In this document: one piece after another, positions 24,106-31,215 of the stretch | How positions within the stretch are numbered: the first letter of the stretch is position 1 | Layout of the letters: every line of letters begins with the position of its first letter | From: a candidate division TA06 bacterium SM23_40 | GTDB lineage: Bacteria; LJUI01; SM1-40 | NCBI GenBank assembly: GCA_001303705.1 | Contig: LJUI01000011.1 | Location: forward strand, 1-32,406 | Reading direction: 5' to 3' | DNA length: 32,406 nucleotides | Notes under the pieces: model-generated | Database searches by the model: none | What the model saw: the letters and a program-made list of their open reading frames with translations, nothing else | What the model was told of the DNA's origin: nothing | Position numbers and translations under genes: made by a program

Positions 24106-25998
24106 ATGGGGAAGAACGGATCGAGAAACATGAGAAATATGAGACTGCGTAGGGTCGAGAAGTGCTCATCCGCCCTTCTGATGCTTATCGCACTCATCGG
24201 TGTAGTAGTTCTCATCCCCTGTTCGGCGGGAGCCGAGGAGCTTACGTTCCTGGCCTCGGTCGATCGCACGCGGGTGGGGCTGGATGATCTCTTCACCCTC
24301 ACAGTCTCGATCTCGGGGACTGATGTAGGGGGGATTGGCGAGCCGGCCCTCCCCTCGCTGGAGGAGTTCGAGATACTGGGGAGGAATTCGTCGACGTCGA
24401 CCCAGTTCAGCTTCGTCAATGGGAGGATGAGCTCGTCGAAGACGATCGATTTCATCTATACGCTCAGGGCCACAGAAGTCGGGACGCACACGATCGCTCC
24501 TGTAGAGCTGGAGTTCAGAGGCGAGGCCTATCGGTCCGACCCCATGACGATCGAGGTGGTGGAAGGTTCTATCGCCGGAGGCGGGGGGCAGCGCGGCACG
24601 CCCCCGTCCAGGAGACAGTACGGCGCCCCGATGACCGCAACTGACATCGGAGACAATCTGCTCATCCGGGCCACCGTCGATAGACGACGAGCATATGTTG
24701 GGGAACAGATAACTATCGCCTACGCACTGGCAGCACGGGTGCCGCTCACCAATCTGCGGTACGCTCAGATTCCGAGCTACTCGGGCTTCTGGGCTGAGGA
24801 GTTGTACAACGCTGAAGAGCTCAAGTTCGAGCAACAGATCATCGACGGTAAGCGCTATGACGTGGCCCTGCTCAAGCGCATTGCCCTATTCCCGAGCGCA
24901 GTCGGAGAGTTCACTCTCGATCCCCTCCAGATGCACTGCGACGTTCGCATCAGGACGGGAGACTCGTTCTTCGACATATGGGGGAGGACGGAGACGTTCA
25001 CCATAGAGAGTAACCCGGTGACGATCAGGGTGGATCCGCTCCCCTCTGAGAACGTGCCTCCGGAATTCGCTGGTTCCGTGGGCCAGTTCATGTTCACTGT
25101 GACCACTGACAAAGACAGAGCAAAGGTGGGCGAGGCGGTCAACCTTGATGTGAAGGTGAGCGGATCGGGTAACATCAAGACGCTCAGGGTGCCGGAGCTC
25201 CCTCCGCTCACTGGAATCGAGCAGTACGAGCCAGAGGTCGAAGAGACGAGCCGCGAGGTCGGCGGGGTCCTCCAGGGGGCCAAGACAAACCGCTACGTTC
25301 TCGTCCCCAAGCGGGAGGGATCGCTTGAGATCGGGGCGATGAGGTTCGCCTACTTCGACCCGGGAGCGGAATCGTACCGCCTCCTAACAACTGATCCCAT
25401 CGTACTCGACGTCCAGCCGGGCGAGGTTCTCCTCTCCTCCCGGACCGACATGCGCAGCGGTGTGGCGATGGTGGGTGCCGACATCCGCCACATCAAACCG
25501 GACCTGCCTCATCTGTCGCGCCAGGGTGAGGATCTGTACCGCAACGGAGCATTCATCGCTCTGCAGTTCCTCCCCCTCATAGCACTTGCCCTCGGGATCG
25601 CCTTTCGACGACATCAGGATCGGATGAGCCAGGATCTTGCTTATGCACGGCTGAGGCGTGCGCACAGACTGGCGCAACGGAGACTGAAGAGAGCCAGGGC
25701 GCTCGTGGCGTCGGGCGACGTGGAGGAGTTCCACGGCGCTGTTTCGAAGGCTCTTCTCGGTTATGTGAGCGATAGGCTCAACCGGTCTGCAGCCGGGCTC
25801 ACTAGCACCCAACTGGTGGACGAGTTGCGAGACCGAAGCACTCCCGAAGGGACGGTATCGAGGCTCATCGAGATCCTGGCGGAATGCGATTACGGGCGAT
25901 TCGCCCCTTCACGGCCCTCTAGTGAGGAGATGGAGGCGACGATCGCCCGCGCGGAGGAGGCCATCGTCATGATGGAGAGAGGTATTAGACGTGGGTAG
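24106..25998 (+). CDS. batD: BatD-type protein with Ig-like repeats
   Basis: The ATG at 24106 is chosen because the ORF-track GTG at 24016 lies inside batB-C. ATGs at 24130 and 24139 are alternatives, so the start is uncertain. From 24106 the product is 630 residues. It has a signal peptide (about 20-43, ending SAGA|EEL), then tandem Ig-like domains: LTFLASVDRTRVGLDDLFTL at about 46, RATVDRRRAYVGEQITIAY near 200, and a third with FTVTTDKDRAKVGEAVNLDV near 330. A membrane helix follows at about 484-503 and a cytoplasmic helical tail contains VSKALLGYVSDRLNRSAAGLT. The domains sit in the periplasm. It overlaps the next gene by 8 nt. The short lipoprotein earlier in the operon looks like a cut-down version. 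Confidence 0.87.
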   Translation: MGKNGSRNMRNMRLRRVEKCSSALLMLIALIGVVVLIPCSAGAEELTFLASVDRTRVGLDDLFTLTVSISGTDVGGIGEPALPSLEEFEILGRNSSTSTQFSFVNGRMSSSKTIDFIYTLRATEVGTHTIAPVELEFRGEAYRSDPMTIEVVEGSIAGGGGQRGTPPSRRQYGAPMTATDIGDNLLIRATVDRRRAYVGEQITIAYALAARVPLTNLRYAQIPSYSGFWAEELYNAEELKFEQQIIDGKRYDVALLKRIALFPSAVGEFTLDPLQMHCDVRIRTGDSFFDIWGRTETFTIESNPVTIRVDPLPSENVPPEFAGSVGQFMFTVTTDKDRAKVGEAVNLDVKVSGSGNIKTLRVPELPPLTGIEQYEPEVEETSREVGGVLQGAKTNRYVLVPKREGSLEIGAMRFAYFDPGAESYRLLTTDPIVLDVQPGEVLLSSRTDMRSGVAMVGADIRHIKPDLPHLSRQGEDLYRNGAFIALQFLPLIALALGIAFRRHQDRMSQDLAYARLRRAHRLAQRRLKRARALVASGDVEEFHGAVSKALLGYVSDRLNRSAAGLTSTQLVDELRDRSTPEGTVSRLIEILAECDYGRFAPSRPSSEEMEATIARAEEAIVMMERGIRRG

Positions 25999-26818
25999 CC
26001 TGCTGACGCGGATCGCGGAACGCCCATTCAAGGAGACGCGGCAGGCAGTGCTCTCTGGCACGCTCGTGGTTGTTCTCCTGGCAGGATCGGCTGTGTGTGG
26101 AGCGGCCGACGTGGCCACCGGCCACTACAATCGCGGGAACGAACGGTATGCCGCCGGTGAATACGATGAGGCGATCGAGGAGTACCTCGGGGCAGTCGCC
26201 TGTGGGGTGGAGAACGGTGTCCTGTCCTATAACCTGGGGAATGCCTACTTCAAACAGGGCGACCTGGGGAGGGCGATCCTCTGGTACGAGCGGGCGCGGC
26301 TGCTGCTGCCGCGGGATGGGGATGTGAACGCGAACCTCGACTATGCCCGCAGCTTCCTCGTGGACGATATTCCAATGCCCTCTTCCGGCACCCTTTTGAG
26401 ATGGCTGTTCGCGATCAGTGACTTCTTGAACCTCCGTGAACTCGCCCTCTTGGTCTCAGGACTGTATGCGGCACTTGTCGCCGCCGGTATCGCCCTCATC
26501 TTCTTACGAGGAGACCGCCTCCGGAAAGGTCTTCTCGCACTCCTCATCATCCTCGGTTGCCTTCTCCTCTTCTACGGCAGCATCTTCGGGCACCGGATCT
26601 ATGCCCGCTCCCACACTACTCACGCCATTATCCTGGCCATGGAGACCGACGCGCGGAGCGGCCCGGGCGAAGACTATCAGAAGCTCTTCGCGCTCCACCG
26701 GGGGACGAACGTGGAGATCGGGGAAATGCGCCAGGGATGGGTGCTCATCAAGCTCGTTACCGGCGCCGGCGGCTGGATCGCAGCCGACCACCTCGAACCC
26801 ATCCGGGGACGTACCTAG
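25991..26818 (+). CDS. batE: BatE-type TPR and SH3b membrane protein
   Basis: The GTG start overlaps batD by 8 nt, behind GAGAGAGG. The 275-residue product has a signal-like helix (20-35), TPR repeats (about 45-120; HYNRGNERYAAGEYDEAIEEY, NLGNAYFKQGDLGRAILWYERA), two membrane helices (about 152-172 and 180-197), and a C-terminal bacterial SH3 domain (about 210-270) with METDARSGPGEDYQKLFALH and GGWIAADHLEP. This layout matches BatE. The stop codon TAG (26816-26818) overlaps the first base of an insertion sequence, and the last codons (26801-26815) resemble a dispersed repeat. The functional C-terminus may therefore have been altered. A real terminator for the operon was not found. Confidence 0.9.
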   Translation: MGSLLTRIAERPFKETRQAVLSGTLVVVLLAGSAVCGAADVATGHYNRGNERYAAGEYDEAIEEYLGAVACGVENGVLSYNLGNAYFKQGDLGRAILWYERARLLLPRDGDVNANLDYARSFLVDDIPMPSSGTLLRWLFAISDFLNLRELALLVSGLYAALVAAGIALIFLRGDRLRKGLLALLIILGCLLLFYGSIFGHRIYARSHTTHAIILAMETDARSGPGEDYQKLFALHRGTNVEIGEMRQGWVLIKLVTGAGGWIAADHLEPIRGRT

Positions 26819-26832
26819 TTCGCGCTGAAAAA
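26818..26832. repeat. IS left terminal inverted repeat
   Basis: GTTCGCGCTGAAAAA is the exact complement of 28444-28458. Its first base is also the last base of the batE stop codon. Confidence 0.92.
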
Positions 26833-26872
26833 TGACTTTTGTTGCAGTGCTTTACTGAGATCAAATGGGGGT

Positions 26873-26902
26873 GGTCCCGATCTTTCTATCTCGATCGGGC
26901 CC
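26873..26902. other. Hairpin behind the transposase gene
   Basis: GGTCCCGATC (26873-26882) pairs with GATCGGGCCC (26893-26902) with one mismatch across a 10-nt loop, between the transposase stop and the left IS end. There is no T-run, so it is not a classical terminator, but it could slow transcription out of or into the element. Confidence 0.45.
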
Positions 26903-26917
26903 GGATCTTGACGTTCG

Positions 26918-28315
26918 CTACACCGGACACAGTACCTTGCCCCATTTCCTCAGGTTCCGCGCGATAGCGACCAGGCACATGTTTATCGTGTCTCCCTCGG
27001 GTCCCTTATACCGAGATCGGTCCATTCTGTGGTCTGTCTTGAGATGGCCGGTGATCGGTTCTATTGACGCTCGTCTCCTCTGTAGTCTCTGGAACCAGAA
27101 GCACGAGCGATCAGGGTGAGGGGTTTTCCCTTTCCTGGGAATAGACCATCGCTTCACCTTCTCCAGATCCTCTCCTTCATATGAAGGACGATGAAACCCC
27201 CGATCTGCACCCACCTCCTCGGGAGCCCTGCCGCAGGCCCTGTGCCAATCACTGACGGCTTGCTCCAGGAGGGTCGAATCATCCGGGTTACAGGGATACT
27301 CCCGATGAGAGACGATATACCCATTTCGATCGATCGACAGCAACACCTTACAACCATATTCATCAGGCTTCGACCGCTTGCCCTTCCGGATACAGGCAAC
27401 CTGAGGCTCATGCAGACTGTAGATCTTCCCTCTCACATGGTGACCTCTGAACCGCTCCTCAGCCTGATAGATCACCCTGGCAAGGATCTCCGATTGCTCG
27501 TGAACAGATTCCGCCAGCCGCTCTATCGCCCTGCGAGTTCTCTCGGTTCGGTTCTTCATACCCTTGCCGAGACTGGACGTGCCCTCGCCGATATGCTTGC
27601 TGCAGGCATCAAGCACGTGAGGAACCTGTTTGATCACCTCCTTCGCATATCCGGCAAGTCTGAGCACATTCTCTTCTATCCGTGCCGTCCTCCCCTTGCT
27701 CAGCTTGTTGATCTCCACAAATGCCCGCTTGCTCAACCGCGGGAAGCTCCTGACCTTCCGCTCAGTGGCAACACCGAGCCGCTGCACCGTGCGGACCGTC
27801 TTGACCAGCTTCCCGATGCCACGATACAACAGACCGCTATCGGTGGGATAGGCGATGTGCTTCTCCATCGCTGTGGTATCGACCAGCTGCGTACGCGGAC
27901 AGATCTGCTTCTCAGCGATCAGTTGCTCTCTGATGACTGCTTCTATCTTCGCCATACCCGCTGCGCCCACCCTCATGCGGAACTTCGTCAGCGAGGACGA
28001 TTCAATGAACTGGGGTGGACCATCCCCCGGATACCACGAGAGCCCGCAGAACCTCATCCAATACAGATTCTCGTGGAGATGGGCTACCACCTGTTCATCG
28101 GAGAGATTAAAACGGTGCTTGAGAATCAACAGACCAACCATCAGTCGAATCGTCTTGGCCTGTCTACCAATCGAGGAGTAGTAGGGAACGAGCTCATCGG
28201 TGATCGAATCTCAGTCGATCCGATCCGCCAGAACGATAAGCTCGTGATTTTGGTCAAGAGATGCTTGAAAATGTTGATCAAACATGTTACCCTGGATCCG
28301 TCTTCGATAAGCCAT
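26918..28315 (-). pseudogene. IS5-like DDE transposase with in-frame TGA
   Basis: The ORF track shows only 26918-28141 (407 residues). Reading upstream in the same frame leads to an ATG at 28315 behind an ideal AAAGGAGG site, and the reading frame is open except for one TGA at codon 35 (28213-28211). The text around it runs VLADRID, stop, DSITDELVPYYSS, so a Trp codon (TGG) has probably become TGA. The intact form would be 465 residues. DDE-type features remain: VDTTAMEKHIAYPTD, ADRGFHRP and RRRASIEPITGHLKTDHRM. UGA is a normal stop elsewhere in the window, as in the DUF58 gene, so recoding is unlikely. Internal initiation at 28141 might give a shortened protein. The element is probably inactive. 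Confidence 0.85.
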
Positions 28316-28375
28316 TGGTTGGCCTCCTTTCGGGCTTTGGTTTTTCGTTACCCGAATAGTAGTACGCTAAGGAGC

Positions 28376-28400
28376 GAGACTCAACAAAAAACCGAGTCTC
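28376..28400. other. Hairpin ahead of the transposase gene
   Basis: GAGACTC (28376-28382) pairs perfectly with GAGTCTC (28394-28400) around an A-rich (minus strand T-rich) loop. It lies 60 nt upstream of the transposase ATG inside the IS and may limit read-through from outside. Confidence 0.45.
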
Positions 28401-28443
28401 TGTCAACCTTTGGCTTATCGTATTCTACGCACTTACAAACCTG

Positions 28444-28458
28444 TTTTTCAGCGCGAAC
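28444..28458. repeat. IS right terminal inverted repeat
   Basis: TTTTTCAGCGCGAAC is the exact complement of the left end at 26818-26832 and is followed by TA. Confidence 0.92.
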
Positions 28459-28558
28459 TATCTAGGAAATAAAGGTTATTGCCCCGTACTCGCGCAGGTT
28501 CTCCAGAACTGTCTGTGCAACGAGCCGGTGCTGGCGGTTACTCACTTACGTGCCATTC

Positions 28559-28585
28559 GGGGACGTTGGTGGGTTCAGAAGGTTA
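28559..28585 (+). repeat. GGGGACGTTGG-family repeat, forward copy
   Basis: GGGGACGTTGGTGGGTTCAG plus AAGGTTA matches the two copies at 14997 and 15041 at 26 of 27 positions. With the inverted copies at 28774-28832 it bounds a segment of about 240-275 bp. Confidence 0.85.
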
Positions 28586-28773
28586 TTCCTGCTGAGTGCT
28601 CGATCCTGGAGGCCATCAGTATCTCCCCGGGGAGAACCTCGAGTATTTTCTCAGCCTTAGAACCGCTATGGGGGTCTTGTTTTTTCGAATAGATTCGGCG
28701 GAGAGCGAAGCGGGGCACAGAGAGGAGGAATCGATCAGACAGACTTGAAAACCTGAGTACGTCCCACATCCCG

Positions 28774-28851
28774 TAACCTACAGAACCTACCAACGTCCCT
28801 CTTCACAACCTTCTGAATCTACCAACGTCCCCGGAATACACCAACGTCCCC
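28774..28851 (-). repeat. GGGGACGTTGG-family repeat, inverted copies
   Basis: On the minus strand a full copy at 28832-28806 (25/27) is followed by a diverged one at 28800-28774 (24/27) and preceded by a fragment GGGGACGTTGGT at 28851-28840. They face the forward copy at 28559-28585, giving inverted terminal repeats like those of a small non-autonomous element. Confidence 0.8.
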
Positions 28852-28861
28852 GGGATAGTAA

Positions 28862-28957
28862 AGGACGAAGTCCTGGAGCGGTTTCGAGTTGAGCTGGATG
28901 GATCTGCGCAGTGCGCAGGAGGAGGGCACCACCCAGCCTCACGTAGGACTTCGCCCT
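28862..28957. repeat. 96-nt inverted repeat element
   Basis: AGGACGAAGTCCT (28862-28874) pairs with AGGACTTCGCCCT (28945-28957) with one mismatch. The left arm is itself a small hairpin (AGGAC-GAA-GTCCT). The enclosed DNA contains CTGCGCAGTGCGCAG. It adjoins the GGGGACGTTGG fragment and may belong to the same composite repeat. Confidence 0.65.
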
Positions 28958-29034
28958 GTTGTGTGAGGGGAGGGGTTGCTGTTTTCGTGTCCGACTTCTA
29001 TAACGCCCGGGGTCGGTGTCAAGTTCCCGAAACT

Positions 29035-30666
29035 TCAGCCAAACATCCTGCGCCTGACAAGGGCGGGCGGCATGCTCCCATAGGAGATGAGTCGGTCGTG
29101 GAACTCCTTTAGATTGAAGGTACCTCCCTTTGCCGCCGAATACTCGTCCCTCATGTTCAGGATCTCCCGCCTGCCGACGAGATAGCTCATTGGCTGGGTG
29201 GGGGTGGTAGTGTACCGTTTCACTTCGGCCAGCGCATTCATCCGCTCCACCTTGACGCGGTCGACGAGGAAGTCGAGGGCCTCCTCGAACGACATCCTCT
29301 GGGTGTGCAGGGAGGCGTCCAGAATGACGCGGGCAGCTCTCCACAGGGTATCCTTCAGCTGGAACAGACGCGTCTCGCGGTCCGGGTAGAAGCCCTGCTC
29401 ATACATCATCTCCTCACAGTACAGCGCCCACCCCTCGATGAAGACGGTGTTGTGCGCGATCTTGCGCATTTTGCTCGGGCGCTGGTTGGCGTGGACCAAC
29501 TGGAGGTGGTGACCGGGATAGCCCTCGTGCAGAGCGACGACCACGACCTTGTATCGAGAATGTCCTTTGAGCCTCTCCGCCTTCTGCTCCTCGCTCAGCG
29601 TCTCATCGATCGGGGTGACAAAGAAGTGGCCGGTCTGTTTCTCCTCGAATGGCGCGGGCGACATATATGCCGCGTAGGGAAGGAGATTCCGCTGGAAGAC
29701 CGGGGTCTCGATGATGTTGAGATCCTGTCCCTCGGGTACAGTGACGAGATCCCTGTCGACGACGAAGTTGCGGCTGCGCTCCATCTCGCTCCGGTAGAAC
29801 GAGAGGAGTTCCTCAGGGCCCGGGTGGGCGTTTTTCAGTTCCTCCACCAGCTCAGGCCAGGGACGTTGCGGGTCGATCTGCCGCGCCAGGGACGTGAGTT
29901 CCTCCTCTGTTGTGGCGAAGACCTCCTCTCCGAACGCCAGGAGCTCTCTGTGGTCGAAATCGAGGAGGTGGGAGTGCTTCAGGCGCCAATCGAAGAGATC
30001 TTTGCCAAGAGCGAAGTCGCCCGTTGACCGGGGGAGGAGATCCTTTTCCAAGAACTCGTAGTACCGGCCCATGGCCTCGGCCGCCTTGCTGCACGCCTCG
30101 TTCAGGGGCCCTGCGATTGCCGGGAGATCCTTGGCGAAGCCGGGCACGGCCTTCTCATAGAATGATATCCCGCTCTTCGTCGACTCCATGGCGATCTGCG
30201 TATGGAGCTTGGCCGGATTTCTCAGATTTCCCATCCCCTCCTCGAGCACACGGGGTATGTGACCCAGTCGCTCGACGATGCGCTCCAGCCGCTCCTCCAG
30301 GGGCGCGAATTCACGAACCAGGGGAACGAAGGTCCCCGAGAGGCCGATACTCGGGTAGATGGTGGGGTACGTCTCGTGAAGGTGGCGCTCGGCGATGTCG
30401 TTGACTTCGATATCGAGAAATCTGACGAGCAGATCGTAGTCATCGGTCTCGTCCGCCGGCAGGGCGTCCCGGTCGATCTCCTGCTCCAGTTGCTGACGGG
30501 TCTGCTTGAGGAATGAGAGATCTTCTTCTATCGCCGCGGGATCGAACCTGCCCAGGAGATGGTCATAGTCGTGTATCCCCAGGCTCGTGGCCCAGACAGG
30601 GTTCCGTTTCCACATTTCGTCGAGAAAGCGGTCGACGAAGCCGGTGAATTTCGTCGCTTGGTCCAT
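29035..30666 (-). CDS. DUF885 family protein, metallopeptidase-like
   Basis: The 543-residue protein belongs to the DUF885 family, which has gluzincin-like zinc sites. The motif HEGYPGHH (380-387) resembles HExxH with an insertion, and the likely third ligand is Glu411 in FIEGWALYCEEMM. Other family blocks include YYEFLEKDLLPRSTGDFALGK and PTQPMSYLVGRREI near the end. No signal peptide is visible, so it should be cytoplasmic, although other family members are exported. Substrate is unknown; peptidase activity is inferred from the motif. The ATG follows an AAGGA site. The gene is 102 nt behind the PH-like gene on the same strand. Confidence 0.88.
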   Translation of the reverse strand: MDQATKFTGFVDRFLDEMWKRNPVWATSLGIHDYDHLLGRFDPAAIEEDLSFLKQTRQQLEQEIDRDALPADETDDYDLLVRFLDIEVNDIAERHLHETYPTIYPSIGLSGTFVPLVREFAPLEERLERIVERLGHIPRVLEEGMGNLRNPAKLHTQIAMESTKSGISFYEKAVPGFAKDLPAIAGPLNEACSKAAEAMGRYYEFLEKDLLPRSTGDFALGKDLFDWRLKHSHLLDFDHRELLAFGEEVFATTEEELTSLARQIDPQRPWPELVEELKNAHPGPEELLSFYRSEMERSRNFVVDRDLVTVPEGQDLNIIETPVFQRNLLPYAAYMSPAPFEEKQTGHFFVTPIDETLSEEQKAERLKGHSRYKVVVVALHEGYPGHHLQLVHANQRPSKMRKIAHNTVFIEGWALYCEEMMYEQGFYPDRETRLFQLKDTLWRAARVILDASLHTQRMSFEEALDFLVDRVKVERMNALAEVKRYTTTPTQPMSYLVGRREILNMRDEYSAAKGGTFNLKEFHDRLISYGSMPPALVRRRMFG

Positions 30667-30768
30667 CGGTTACAGTCCTTTCTCGGTTGCGGCGCCAGGG
30701 GACACCCACACATCCTCTTCTGCCCCATGTATCCTCAGCCGGCCTGCGGGTCTTCCTGCCAGCGGGGC

Positions 30769-31215
30769 TCATTCCGAGGGGATATCCCTGGCCTGCCGGA
30801 TGGCTCGCTCGAGTTCCTCCGGGACGTCTGTTCCGATCCGATATGTGGCGCCGGTCTTCATGCGGATCTCAACAGCATACGATCCCGAGACTCGGAACAG
30901 CCAGCCGTGAGGGGTGTAGCGGATACCGTACCCATAGTACCATGGGTTCTTCACGATCCTCCACGAGTCGATATCTTTCACGAAAAATCGCTTTCGGATG
31001 ATCCCCGGCCCGAATCGCAGTTCGAGCACCCCGCCCCTGATCGCTACGGTGAGTGTCGAGAAGATGAGGAGAGTGACCCAGATAGTGACGAGCACCAGCC
31101 AGCCGATCCAATGAGGGCCCCGGGTGACCATGAGCACCGCGATGGCGAGTATCGCGACGGCAAGGGCGAAGATCAGCAGATATCCGATCTGTGTATGCTG
31201 GTAGCGAGTGATCAT
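30769..31215 (-). CDS. Two-helix membrane protein with PH-like domain
   Basis: This 148-residue protein has two transmembrane helices (about 10-30 and 37-56; LLIFALAVAILAIAVLMV and WIGWLVLVTIWVTLLIF). A beta-rich cytoplasmic domain follows (60-145) with LELRFGPGIIRKRFFVKDI and SYAVEIRMKTGATYRIGT, which reads like a bacterial PH (YdbT/YcxB-like) fold. A function cannot be assigned. Its ATG overlaps the folC stop codon by 4 nt (ATGA), so it is translated with folC. Confidence 0.8.
   Translation of the reverse strand: MITRYQHTQIGYLLIFALAVAILAIAVLMVTRGPHWIGWLVLVTIWVTLLIFSTLTVAIRGGVLELRFGPGIIRKRFFVKDIDSWRIVKNPWYYGYGIRYTPHGWLFRVSGSYAVEIRMKTGATYRIGTDVPEELERAIRQARDIPSE

Larger units (their letters stand above)
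26818..28458 (-). mobile_element. IS5-like insertion sequence, 1641 bp
   Basis: The ends are perfect 15-bp inverted repeats, GTTCGCGCTGAAAAA at 26818-26832 and its complement at 28444-28458, flanked by TA on both sides (26816-26817 and 28459-28460). A 2-bp TA target duplication fits. A 4-bp reading (CTAG left, CTAT right) is less exact. The element contains one transposase gene on the minus strand, interrupted by a stop codon. It is inserted at the very end of batE and next to a repeat-rich gap. Confidence 0.9.
28461..29034. other. Repeat-filled gap behind the insertion sequence
   Basis: No gene is supported in this 574-nt stretch. It holds one forward and two inverted copies of the GGGGACGTTGG repeat (plus a fragment), a CTCCCCGGGGAG palindrome at 28623-28634, and a 96-nt inverted repeat at 28862-28957. 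The ORF-track entries 28575-28793 and 28787-29344 (minus) run through these repeats and lack ribosome binding sites. Confidence 0.7.

Noticed and set aside
23247-24455. 402-aa minus-strand ORF with long leucine runs
   Set aside because: The Leu runs are the complement of the CAG/GAG repeats of the BatB-C tail; it lies fully antisense to batB-C and batD.
28211-28213. UGA recoded as tryptophan
   Set aside because: TGA ends the DUF58, phoH-like and several other intact genes here, so a changed code is not supported.
27191-28465. 424-aa plus-strand ORF across the insertion sequence
   Set aside because: It is antisense to the transposase, which has clear DDE-type motifs, and has no ribosome binding site or recognisable domains.
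28787-29344. 185-aa minus-strand ORF overlapping the DUF885 gene end
   Set aside because: It is out of frame with the well-supported DUF885 protein and continues into inverted repeats.
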